Assembly (NCBI GenBank): GCA_963969495.1
Contig: OZ018330.1
Coordinates: 44,756,894 to 44,820,893, forward strand
DNA: 64,000 nucleotides
Source: Ceratothoa steindachneri
Taxonomy: Eukaryota; Arthropoda; Malacostraca; Isopoda; Cymothoidae
Reading direction: 5' to 3'
The first letter of the stretch is position 1, and each line of letters begins with the position of its first letter. Position numbers and translations under genes: made by a program. Under the pieces are notes generated by a model that was not told the origin of the DNA, searched no databases, and saw only the letters and a program-made list of their open reading frames with translations. Of the stretch, positions 22,440-33,639 are shown piece by piece.

Positions 22440-23122
22440 TCTTCATACGTACATAACCTTGTACGGGTGATGGCTGAAATTAAGCCAACTGCCCATAGAG
22501 TGCCTGCTGATTATAAAACCTTCGTGCCGAAGGAGATTCAGCTCGCACTTCGTTGCAACCAGTCTATGACGGACCCTTTCTCGTTATCTCCAGGAAGCCG
22601 AAATTCTTCGTCCTAAAGCTTGGCACCAGGCAAGATACTGTCTCTATCACCCGCCTAAAACCCGCTTATACCGAAAATGTTAATCTAGGACTCCAATCAC
22701 CTCAACCTCCTCCTACTATACCCCTCTATGGTACAGTAATCCTCCCCAAGCAACCTCTATCTCACTTTTTAACTACTACTGCCTCTCCAACTCCACCTTC
22801 CGCTTTGCTGCTTCCTCCTCCCTTGTGGCAGGAACCCTCACCGGCATAAGTAGTCAGTCAGGAGCAAATCTCTCCCCCACTGGTCACTCCGTCAGCAGGC
22901 AACGGGACTCAAGACTCCCATATCCCGCTTGACGCCATCTCGGAAGGAACCAACAAGCGGATCACCTTCGCCCCATCAACCTTCTATCGTGCTAGTGCCT
23001 CGTCCAACGCTACTGCTACTGCCACAACAAATCTGTGTCCCCGTACCCCCAGCCAAACCAATGGCACTGTCACTCGCTCCGGTCGCGTCGTCAGGAGGCC
23101 TCGTTGGTACTCGGACTTGTAA
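22440..23122 (+). pseudogene. Gypsy integrase C-terminus and pol tail
   Basis: The reading VRVMAEIKPTAHRV and FVPKEIQL, a frameshift near 22555, then YDGPFLVISRKPKFFVLKLG and DTVSITRLKPAYTE give the C-terminal SH3-like module of Gypsy integrase (usual form Y-D-G-P-F ... V-S-I-D-R-L-K-P-A). A Pro/Ser/Thr-rich tail follows, through further frame changes, to TRSGRVVRRPRWYSDL and a stop at 23120-23122. This is the common end of Gypsy pol. The purine tract and 3' LTR follow directly. The catalytic core, RT and gag are deleted. Confidence 0.75.
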
Positions 23123-23168
23123 TCTCAAAATAGTAAAAAAGGGGGGTAACCTTCTTAGGGGGGAGTGT

Positions 23169-23216
23169 TATAGCAATGCCCTCTGGGCATTCCTATAATA
23201 AAAACCTCCTGGGAAA

Positions 23217-23287
<71 letters not shown>

Positions 23288-24015
23288 CTTATTATGTAAA
23301 ATTCATATCATGCAATTCTTTTACTTAACTCTTGCAAATGAAATCATATTTTATGTACAACTTAATAATTAATTAATTCATTTATTTTACTTAACTTGTC
23401 AATTCATTTAACGTACTACTGTTTCAAACAACGTCTCTTAAAATTTCACAAACAAACACAGTCTTTCATCTCGACCAAATGGAACCCTATTCTTTCCCAT
23501 TCGACTCTCACCATTCTCCGCATAAAGGTCGGTAATCATTCCTTCTACAATTAGTCATTTACCTACAAACAAATCATACATAGTTTAATTCCACATCCTC
23601 TCACAATTCTCTGAAAACAACCATACGAGAGTAGGTACTAATTCTATTTACTTCTCATATTGCAGCCCCTAATTCACAGTCCATCATAGTCACCATATTA
23701 TTTCATTTTTATTTCACGTACTTCATTTCTCTTCATATCTTGTTACTGTAAATCCTATTTTACCATATCTTACATTGTATACCTAATCCAACTTATCTCA
23801 TTGTACATTTGTTGATTCTATGAATATATTTATATTTGTTTAATTGTTTTTCTTAAAACCCAGTTCATTATTTCAAAATTTATTTCGCTTTCGTCTTAGG
23901 CCTAAAAACTAGCAGACGAACTTTCATCAAACAAATTTATGGTAATGGTTTTCGAAACGCTATTTAGGCTGATTTATTAATTGAAAATAAATCTCATTAA
24001 TAACCATATACTATA
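23169..24015 (+). repeat. 3' LTR (847 bp)
   Basis: Begins TATAGCAATGCCC and ends CATATACTATA. Contains a (TA)n array at 23219-23284, at the same LTR position as in the 5' LTR but less than half as long. Confidence 0.85.
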
Positions 24016-24224
24016 CGGAGTAGCGGGTAGCGGTTTCGCAATTTGGAAAAAGTAGAACTAGTAGCGAATAACAGTTTCAAAAATTTTGTAGCGGCGCCCA
24101 CCTCAGAAAATTCCTAAATGGATGTCTACTTTGAATTTGTTGGGGGTAACGGAAATAGGTTCTGTTAAATATTATATAGTTGAATTCACTAGAATATAAT
24201 TAGTTTGGGAAATACTTAAAAAAA

Positions 24225-24436
24225 ATTTCGCTGGTTTCAATCCTCCTATCAAGCTATGTTGATTCTTGGCTGACGTCATCCAGGGTAAGCCCCAACTCTC
24301 CTCCGTGATGCCCAGTCACAGTGGTTACCTCCTTAGTAAATAGTGTCAGCTTAAAAAGAATCCGGACGGAGATTCGAACTACTGGCCCAGCGTTTACCGG
24401 GAAAGCAGGCTAACCACTATGCTAGCCAGGAGGCCT
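24225..24436 (-). repeat. tRNA-derived SINE candidate
   Basis: The minus strand starts near 24434 with CCTGGCTAGCATAGTGGTTA (A-box TAGCATAGTGGTTAGC), followed by AGTTCGAATCTC (B-box) near 24375. A non-tRNA body comes next (CACTGTGACTGGGCATCACG), ending near 24225 in an A/T-rich run. Head-body-tail order fits a SINE. The anticodon region does not pair well, so a functional tRNA is unlikely. Confidence 0.5.
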
Positions 24437-25869
<1,433 letters not shown>

Positions 25870-26640
25870 CTAAGCTTGCGGTGAGTGTAGGACCAGTGAT
25901 CACATGGGTCATAGTATACATAATGTGCGATAGCTGCAAAAAATGGATCCACTATTACTGCACTGAACTCCCAATCTAAATCTTGAAAAGTTTTACCATG
26001 TCAAATAGGAAATATGACTGTAAAACATACTCAAACTCAAAACATAATGATAACCATTGGGGGGTCAAAGCAAGAAACAGTATGGCAATACAGGAACCTT
26101 TCCTCAAAAGTGGAAACAATATGGAAACATCGGAACGAGGAGAGAATCTAAATGACGACAACCCCCAGGGCAGATCCAACCGCCAGCTGAAACAAGTGAG
26201 GACATACAACATAGAGTACACTTACGAGTAAACATCGACATTGAAGTGAATAACAGGGATGCATCAGCACTGAGAGTCTCTCCAGAAGACATGGACTTGT
26301 TCTTGGTACCAAACCCACCTTCAGATGAAAGGCATAGCCCCCCCTCCCCCAGCTCACCCATAGCAGACATACAAAACTAAAACAGAATCTCGAATGGCTA
26401 GTATAGTAAATGCAGAACAAAGACACAAGCCTAACACAAAAAAACTCACAGTTTTGTAAGTTCTTCACAAGGGAAAAATGCAAACATGGAGTTAGTGGTA
26501 AAGGCTGTAACTTTACTCACCTCAAGCCATGTCAACACATGGAGCAATCTACCATCAAAACCAGCCAGAGCATCTTTTTAGAGATGCTCTCAGAAATGAA
26601 ACACTCTACTATCAACCCGAGCAAAGTAGTAGAAGCCTAG
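25870..26640 (+). pseudogene. LINE ORF1 with PHD-like and CCCH zinc fingers
   Basis: Near 25877 the frame reads CGECRTSDHMGHSIHN, and after a one-base shift MCDSCKKWIHYYCTELP followed by FTMSNRKYDC. The Cys/His pattern (C-x2-C ... C-x2-C-x4-H-x2-C ... C) is that of a PHD-type finger. Further on, at about 26453-26540, CKFFTREKCKHGVSGKGC and NFTH form a CCCH finger. PHD plus nucleic-acid-binding fingers are known for ORF1 of CR1/L2-group LINEs. Several stops separate the parts. An endonuclease ORF2 start follows at 26740 on the same strand. Confidence 0.65.
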
Positions 26641-26739
26641 GGGCTATTGCTCCAAAGCCAAATAGGAAAATCCATGAACCAACTCCAACTGTTAGTACCA
26701 ACACCTATGGTCCCATGGACCAGCATAGTAACAGGTCCC

Positions 26740-27113
26740 TAGAATGTTTCCTCTTTGGAAACATTCAAGGCATGTACCTAAAGTCCAATATAAACAAAAT
26801 ACTTTTCCTAGCTGACCGGTCACACATCGAAGATTTTGCCTATATAGCACTCAAAGAATCCCACCTCAATGAAGCCATAAATGACGTTGAAATTCAATTA
26901 AAAAAACTATAGAGTATTTAGAGCAGAGAGAAAAGACAGGTCACATGGAGGCGCCATAACGCACGTCAGAAATGACTTAGCAACAGACACCATGGTCCTA
27001 CTCTCCAACTCAAATGGATAAACTGAAATTTTAGCTCTCCACATCCCAAAGCTATCTACAATTGCAGTTAATATCTAACGACCTCCACTTTGCAGAAAAC
27101 AAAACTTTAATGA

Positions 27114-27115
<2 letters not shown>
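26740..27115 (+). pseudogene. LINE ORF2, APE endonuclease N-terminus
   Basis: ECFLFGNIQGMYLKSNINKI contains N-I-Q-G; YIALKESHLNE aligns with the catalytic-Glu motif (usually T-E-S-H-L); VEIQLKKL follows. After a frameshift, SHGGAITHVRNDLA and ALHIPKLSTIAVNI continue the domain. It is cut by a (TA)n array at 27117. Confidence 0.7.

Positions 27116-27116
<1 letters not shown>

Positions 27117-27157
<41 letters not shown>
27117..27157. repeat. (TA)n array, about 41 bp
   Basis: Interrupts the LINE between its endonuclease and RT C-terminus. Confidence 0.97.
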
Positions 27158-27160
<3 letters not shown>

Positions 27161-27429
27161 ATATTTCATTAGTTAATATTTAAAGAATAAATTATTTTGT
27201 TAGTACAAGTTATGTGTAGCATTAGGTAAACTGTAGCCTCAAAAAATTCGATACATACTGTAAGCTGCATGGTGCCCATTTAAATGGGCGTTCCATAACT
27301 CAGATGACATTGCAAATATTTAATAAATTTCAGTAGCAGTGATCATTTTGAGTCATTAGATGTTATATATGTAAAAATTAACTAGTTTGAAAAGGTACAA
27401 AAGTTATCATGCGCTTGTGGGTTAACAAT

Positions 27430-28110
27430 AATTGTACATTCCAACATCACATCACAGAAACAGTAAAGAAGGCTATCAGAATTGCAGGATGGATACTAAG
27501 AACATTCTACTCCCGTTAAGAGGAGTGCATGGTGACCCTATGAGGGCTCTTGTTCAACCTGTACTGGACTATTGCAGTCAACTTTGGTCCCTCAAGGGGC
27601 TAAAGATATCCAGACACTCGAGTCGGTCTAACGATCATACACCCGAGAAATCCAGGGACTAAGGGACTCTCCCTACTGGGACAGATTAAAGAAGCTAAAT
27701 ATGTACTCCCAGCAAAGACGACGAGAAAGATATATTGTCATCTATGCCTGGAAAGTACTAGAAGGTCTAGTCCCAAATCCCTCTAACACTCACAAACTGG
27801 AAGCACAGGCATACCAAAATCAAGAACAGGCCGCAATTCTAAAAAAAAATCCCTCCAACACACGCACCGACCAAAATATGAACACTCTCCTCATCCAGCC
27901 TAAGTTATAGTGGCCCCAAAATCTTCAACTGCCTACCACTAAAAATAACGAAATCCACTGGCTGTCCTGTAGAGAAATTCAAGTGCTTACTCAATGACTT
28001 CCTGAAGAGAATCCCGGACGAACTTCCAGCCCTGGGGTACACATCACTGTAGAGCGAAATCCAACTCACACCGGACTATGTGGACCTGACATTGAGGGAC
28101 GCCGAGGTCG
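27430..28110 (+). pseudogene. LINE RT C-terminal region
   Basis: Reading with frame changes: RALVQPVLDYCSQLWS, then ESVQRSYTREIQG-like and YWDRLKKLNMYSQQRRRERY, then IVIYAWKVLEGLVPNPSN, and finally GPKIFNCLPLKI and PVEKFKCLLNDFLKRIP. This is the thumb/connection region shared by CR1/L2/Daphne-group LINEs (L-D-Y-C-S-Q-L-W; R-R-R-E-R-Y; G-L-V-P-N). Orientation and style match the ORF1 and endonuclease at 25870-27115, so one element with a deleted RT palm is likely. Confidence 0.75.
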
Positions 28111-28117
28111 GATGCAA

Positions 28118-28470
28118 CGATGATGTAAGCAATTTTTTAAAGCCCAAGAGAAGGCTTCAACCGGGAAATGAACTAAATACAGAAGGGAAGAAAGTACACG
28201 CAGAGAATTCGACTCAAACAGAGAAAAAAAGGTAATGAATATTACTATTTTACTCCTGTGTGAGAAGCAAGGGTAAACGACTTTAATTAAATTATAATAA
28301 GACTTGAATGTTTCATTAAAATCCACGGGCCTATCCCGGGTTCTGCCAAGAAAGCTAACAAAGAGAGTAAACATAATGTAATTTCACCAATAACAAAAGC
28401 CACAATGGCCTATCAAAGGTCATCCGCATCTGTCAAAAAGTGCCTTCAAAATGCATCCATAAGATTGTGT
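28118..28470 (+). repeat. Dispersed duplicate A (ORF end plus CR1 3' UTR piece)
   Basis: About 350 bp highly similar to 30560-30925. Starts within GATGTAAGC.ATTTTTTAAA and runs through the frame reading GKKVHAENSTQTE, a GGTAATxAATATTAC step, then CR1-like 3' UTR sequence (ACATAATxTAATTTCACC). Confidence 0.85.
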
Positions 28471-28479
28471 CAGATCATA

Positions 28480-29089
28480 ACATAACATAATTTCACGGAT
28501 GACAAAAACCACAAGAGCCCTAAGGTTAGACATAGTTCAATTTTAACAACCATTATCGGTACTAGTTTAGTAAATTGGTCCTTCCTAATTTCTTTTCGTT
28601 TCTTTTTATTTACTACCTGTAAATTAGTATATTCTGCCTCTAAAAGTCGTCATTGAAATGGGGTAATTCTACAGATAACCCCAACGCAATCGAATGCGTT
28701 GTTATAACTAAATGTTATATAGTCTATATGATAGATACACTATATAGCAGTTTCATTGATTATGCCGCGAAAATTTCTAATTATGATTTTATAACAAATA
28801 ATAGATTAGCAGCTATCTTGTCATTGAATAAATGTAAACAAGGCCACTCAAGATATTTTGTAAAACAAAAATCATATAGTAATAAGGCATACTAATTGTT
28901 AATAAGAGTTAGTTTCTTAATAATATCTAATATATAAACGAACTTATGAAGTCCGCTGGTGCAAATTCCCTACAGTCATGGCCCACAACATTGTTATGCC
29001 CCAACAGTAACGTTAAGAGGAAAGATAGGGGCAACTACAATGTTTATAAGAGACATATAACAAAAAATAAATTATTTAAACTATATTAT
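28480..29089. other. Short CR1 3' UTR fragment, then nothing recognised
   Basis: 28478-28535 repeats the CR1 3' end (AACATAACATAATTTCAC). The rest is AT-rich. An 80-codon ORF at 28653-28895 resembles nothing I know. Confidence 0.5.
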
Positions 29090-29665
29090 GATGAGTGAAA
29101 ATAAATTGCTTATTACATTAATGGAGGAGATGTGGAACAGCCGTAGATATATCAGATGGATAAAAGTAATGAAAAACTATATAAATAAACTTAATATAAC
29201 CAATATCAATCAGATAAAATTATAGCCTAAAAAAGAAAATTGATAGAAGAGCATATAAATATGATAAGAAAATGTGGTTGCAAGAACTAGAAGAAAAAAG
29301 TACTTTAAGTACATATAAGCAGCATAAATTGGATATAGAAGAAGAAAATTTTTATGATAATACTTATAAATCTATTTTAAATTATAGGGCACGGAACAAC
29401 ACAATGCACCTTGGATGGAGGAAGAGGTACTTGGGAGAAGATGTGATGTGTCAACTATGTAAGACAGGAGAAGAAGAAACTTCGGAACATTTCATGAAGG
29501 AGTGTAATGTGCTAGCAGATATAAGGACACAGTTTGAAATACAGGATGTGCAACTAAGTGAAGTTTTATTATTTACAGGAAGTGACAAAGCTGAAAAATA
29601 TAAGGAACTCATATACTGTCTTTGGAAGGGAAGAAAACAAGTGTTTGGAGAGACTGAGTAGCCTG
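29090..29665 (+). pseudogene. LINE ORF2 C-terminus with CCHC-like motif
   Basis: The ORF 29272-29661 reads WLQELEEKSTLSTYKQHK, YDNTYKSILNYRARNNTMHL and CQLCKTGEEETSEHFMKEC, then a weak tail. This is the post-RT region of a LINE family widespread in arthropods, with a conserved zinc-binding C-x2-C-x8-H-x4-C. Upstream sequence from 29090 (MEEMWNSRRYIRWIKVMKNY) is consistent. There is no RT palm before it, so the copy is 5' truncated. The 3' flank (GTCTGGTGCTGTAG) may be its UTR. Confidence 0.7.
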
Positions 29666-30467
29666 AAATAAGATCAGAAAAACCTATAGTCTGGTGCTGT
29701 AGAAAAAGCTATACCGGACACCTTCATCTGATCTGATCTGGAGGGGAGGAGCTGCCTGGTACCAGCGGTCGTTCACGTTAGCTGTTTCCATCGAGACTGG
29801 ATTCAACTAAGGTTCATCTCTCAACTATATCAAGAACGCACGGGGAGTTGCTCTTGCAGGTACCCTCGGATGGTCGTCCCAGGAGAAGTTGCCAACATCT
29901 TCCCCTGCATGGTTGGGACTAATGGACGTGCGGTCAAGTTGGCTCGGCAGTTGTGAGTCCCTAAATGTCTCAGTTAAGCAAATGTTATAAGCTGCTCGCG
30001 TGCAATTTCAACAAGCTGCATTTTATTCCATACACTGATTAGAAAGGCACAGAGGCCTATTCACTGATTTGGTGAAGCATTTAAAATGATGGATGCATTA
30101 CAATGTCTTTATTCTTCTTATTTTTTGCGATACTTTAGTTACCTATGAATTTTATTTTTCTTTGGTCGAATTCATATAAATATGAGACACTCGATTATTC
30201 TAGGGTTTACTATCTATGATAATGCGATGATATGATAATCTATGATAATGAGAACATCAACCTTGTTTTCGCCCAAAGTAGAATTAATCATTGAAATATT
30301 CGGTATCAACTAAAAAAATATTTTAAAAAATGCTCCCAATCTACGCATTGGTGATAAAAATATCTGACCCTTTGTCGGCTGACTCGACCCAGTAGCTGAG
30401 ATTTTGTGCTCCGTGTTACTTCAAGTGAAATTATGCACTATCTACCAGTTAAGCGAGTGTTTAAACC
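29666..30467. other. No gene recognised
   Basis: A GC-moderate part at 29740-29960 has open readings without recognised similarity; the rest is AT-rich. Confidence 0.45.
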
Positions 30468-30680
30468 TTGTATTCGTTAATTTATAAATATAACAACCTG
30501 GCTCTTATGTTGAATGGTAAATACCTAAATAAGAAAGAGCACGATTTTGTGACTAAAGTTATCGATGATGTAAGCGATTTTTTAAAGGCAAAGAGTAGGC
30601 TTCCACCGGGAAGTGAACTAAATACAGAAGGGAAGAAAGTACACGCAGAGAATTCGACTCAAACAGAAGAAAAAAGGTAA
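30468..30680 (+). CDS. Unidentified small ORF or exon, 70 codons
   Basis: Reads NLALMLNGKYLNKKEHDFVT and VIDDVSDFLKAKSRLPPGSE, ending HAENSTQTEEKR and a stop. Just before the stop the DNA is AAAAAAG|GTAATTA, a usable splice donor, so it may be an exon rather than a complete gene. Its 3' 40 codons recur at 28118-28240. I do not recognise the protein; the STQTE-like end is seen in LINE ORF1 proteins but is too short to decide. Treat as hypothetical. Confidence 0.3.
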   Translation: MYSLIYKYNNLALMLNGKYLNKKEHDFVTKVIDDVSDFLKAKSRLPPGSELNTEGKKVHAENSTQTEEKR

Positions 30681-30925
30681 TTAATATTACTATTTTACTC
30701 CTGTGTGAGAAACAAGGGTAAACGCCTTTATTAAATTATAATAAGAATTGAATGTTTGATTAAAATCCACGGGCCTATCACCGGTTCTGCCAAGGAAGCT
30801 AACAGAGTAAACATAACATAATTTCACCAATAACAAAAGCCACAATGGCCTATCAAAGGTTAGGTAAGGTCATCCACATCTGTCAAAAAGTGTCTTCAAA
30901 ATGCATCCATAGGATTGTGTCAGAT
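30560..30925 (+). repeat. Dispersed duplicate B
   Basis: Partner of 28118-28470. Confidence 0.85.
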
Positions 30926-31600
30926 CATGCATCTATAATATACAATTAGAACCATACATAGGAATGTGTCAAAAACAAAAGCATCATCATTAAGACTCAT
31001 CAAAATCAAAATTGATTGTAATATACAATATACAATATACAATAATAAAAACTGCATCCACAGGAATGAGTCCAGAATACCCCCTAAAGTTAACCCTCCC
31101 TCCCCATATAATCATCTAATCTGCCTTTGAATACATTCAAGTTCGGACTGTCTACTCTCTCAAATAATAATAAGTATTTATAATGTGCCCTTCAGGGCTG
31201 TTAGCCCACCCAGAGCACAGGTTGTGTAGCGAGTGTAGATTGCAAACTATTCCAGTAATCTACCACTATATTGGGTAATTGTGTAGACGATGGCCGGATG
31301 CGATTATTTTGAGCGTCGGCCTGTTGTTGGGTATGGCTCACCGCGGGGATAACACTGCGATGACCCTGAGTTTCAATCCTTTGGGTGGGGTCTGGGGGGC
31401 ACAGCCCAGACCCAAGATCATTTATATAAACTATGAATAATAAAGGGCCTAGAATGGATCCCTGAGGTACGCCACTGATAATGTCCCTCCACTGTGACCT
31501 CACCCCATTCAGCACAACTCTCTGTTTCCTGTCTTTCAGCCATTCAGCTATCCAATTCAAAACTTTCCCACTCCTTCTTACTGCTAAGTCTCCCTAGATC
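30803..31600 (-). pseudogene. CR1 LINE fragment (RT piece joined to 3' end)
   Basis: The minus strand from 31560 reads [20 protein letters not shown] and [20 protein letters not shown], the RT block before the catalytic F-A-D-D. It then jumps through about 140 bp of foreign sequence (31270-31410) to VVDYWNSL, the CR1 C-terminus. A further 60-70 bp of unrelated sequence sits at about 31163-31232 before the 3' UTR, which ends TTATGTTATGTTT near 30805. The catalytic motif and thumb are missing. The foreign part includes an inverted match to the Merlin-like element at 31868-32822. Confidence 0.7.
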
Positions 31601-31867
31601 TACTAATGGATCTGTGGGGAGCCAACTAGGTAAGTAACTAGGTAAATATCCCATGCATTTTTAATTTAACATAACATAATTTCACAGATGACAAAAGGCA
31701 CAAGGGCCTATCAAAGGTCATCCGTATCCTTCAAATCCCACCCACATAATGCATCCATAGGATTTTGTCAGATCATGCATCTACAATATACAATTTAACA
31801 ATCCATAGGAATGTCCAACCATGCATCGACAATATATAATTTAAAGCCTCCAATAAAAAGAAACTGC

Positions 31868-32822
31868 GGTAACACTTCAGATTCGTGGCGCACGGTAGAT
31901 GGCGCTGTTAGTCGGCTACAATTTTGGGCTACAGCATATCTCTTATGATGTCAGACGGTAGCGTCAGATGTGAACAATATCGGCGTAATATTTTTTGGTA
32001 TATGAGTATATACTGGGGGGCTGCGCCCCCCAGACCCCCTCCAATTGATTGAAACTCAGGGTCATCGTAGGGTGGTCTCCCTGCAGTGCTTACTCCCCCA
32101 CGAGCAGCTTTTTACTGGCAGAAAAAACGTAACCTAAAGACAAACAATACTAACTTTTAGCGGGCGGGTATAATTCTGCTATGGCTAGCAGAAATTTGTG
32201 GAATCGCTCTTTGATACTGGAAAATTTCTTCACGAAAAGAGCGGTTGCGAGATAGCCAGCAAAATGTTTACCGTTTTCATTTAAATAGAACTTATCACAA
32301 CGAAACAGTAAATTTTCCGAAAAATGTAAATTCGCACTGTATTTTGGGCATTTTATAGTTTTCTTAATTAATTTATGAGCCTCTAGATAATCTAAAAGTT
32401 TTTCGCAGTTATGCAAAATAAAGCCAAATTCGAATAATGACGAAGCACAAGTAGAGCACGCAGACGACATAACTACAAAAATTTGGGGGCAAAACGGGTC
32501 ATAGTTATAAGCTACGACGTTGCCAGTAAGAAGCTGTTATCGTTCGTAACAATACAAAATATACGAAAACAAAAAAAACAACAATAAAAGACATCAAGAA
32601 ACCTTACCTAACTTAGAAAAAACTATAAACAAGCAGAGGCACAGATATTTAGTAAATAATACAAACTAAAAGTTACAAATCCCCAGAACAACAAAACAAT
32701 ATAACGCCGTGATTGGTCATATCTGAGGCTACCGTCTGACGTCATAAGAGATATGCTGTAGCCCAAAATTGTAGCCGACTAACAGCGCCATCTACCGTGC
32801 GCCACGAATCTGAAGTATTACC
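31868..32822. mobile_element. Merlin-like DNA transposon, 955 bp, 8-bp target duplication
   Basis: Inverted ends GGTAACACTTCAGATTCGTG and (inverted) GGTAATACTTCAGATTCGTG continue as near-identical arms for about 120 bp. Target duplication GAAACTGC is exact at 31860-31867 and 32823-32830. The homologous CR1 3' UTR at about 40667 has a single GAAACTGC, an empty site. GG-start ends, 8-bp duplication and an ISXO2/IS1016-like N-terminal ORF point to Merlin. It is too short and lacks the catalytic domain, so it is non-autonomous. Confidence 0.85.
32150..32470 (-). pseudogene. Merlin (ISXO2-like) transposase N-terminal fragment
   Basis: The 106-codon frame reads CEKLLDYLEAHKLIKKTIKC then LLFRCDKFYLNENGK and FVKKFSSIKERFHKFLLAIA. 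ISXO2-type transposases start with a helix-turn (D-x-L-x-E-x-x-L-I), a zinc ribbon (C-P-x ... F-x-C) and a helix before the DDE core. The first ribbon half keeps one Cys only (K-C-P-K-Y). The catalytic core is absent; the frame ends at 32150 and unrelated sequence follows. Inferred from pattern and consistent with the ends of the element. Confidence 0.6.
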
Positions 32823-33639
32823 GAAACTGCATCCACGGGAATGAGTCAAGAAACGTATCCACATACCAAAAAGTAAGAAATTAACCCTCCATCCCCATAT
32901 AATCATCCAACCTGCGCTTGAAAACATTCAAGTTTGGGCTGTCTACAGTCTCAGGTGGCAAACTATTCTAATAATCCTCCACTCTGTTAGTGAAAAAATA
33001 TTTTCTAACATCCAGTCTGCACCTCTTTTTTTTTTAATCTTTAAGTGGTGGCCTCTAGTTCTATTACTACCTTCTAACTCGAATAACTTGCTGAAATCCA
33101 ATTTATCCATCCCAGAAAAGATTTTAAAAAGCTCAATCATATCTCCCCTCACACACCTTCTTTCAAATGAAAACATATTTAATACCCTCAGTCTATCTTC
33201 ATATTCAAGGTGCTTCAGGGATGGTATTATTTTTGTTGCCCTCCTTTGTACTGACTCTAATAAGTTTATATCATGTCTAAAATGTGGTGACCATGCCTGT
33301 ATACAGTACTCTAAATGTGGCCTGACATAAGAGTTGTATAGTTTAAGGATGACCTCCTTATTCTTGTAGCTAACCTAGCACCCTATTTGCTCTATATTTT
33401 GCCTCAATACACTGCTTTGAAAATTTCAGTGACCTATCTAGTGACCTATTTGTGAACTAGTCTCCTATGTGGAACCTTGTCTAAAGCTTTGCTAAAATCT
33501 AAGTAAATTACATCAACATTCTCTCCCTTATTTAATTGTTTAGTTACATAATCCATAAAATCAAGTAAATTTGTTAAACACAATCTACCTCTTCTGAACC
33601 CATGCTGAGCATCATTTATTAACTTTACCTGGTGGGCTT

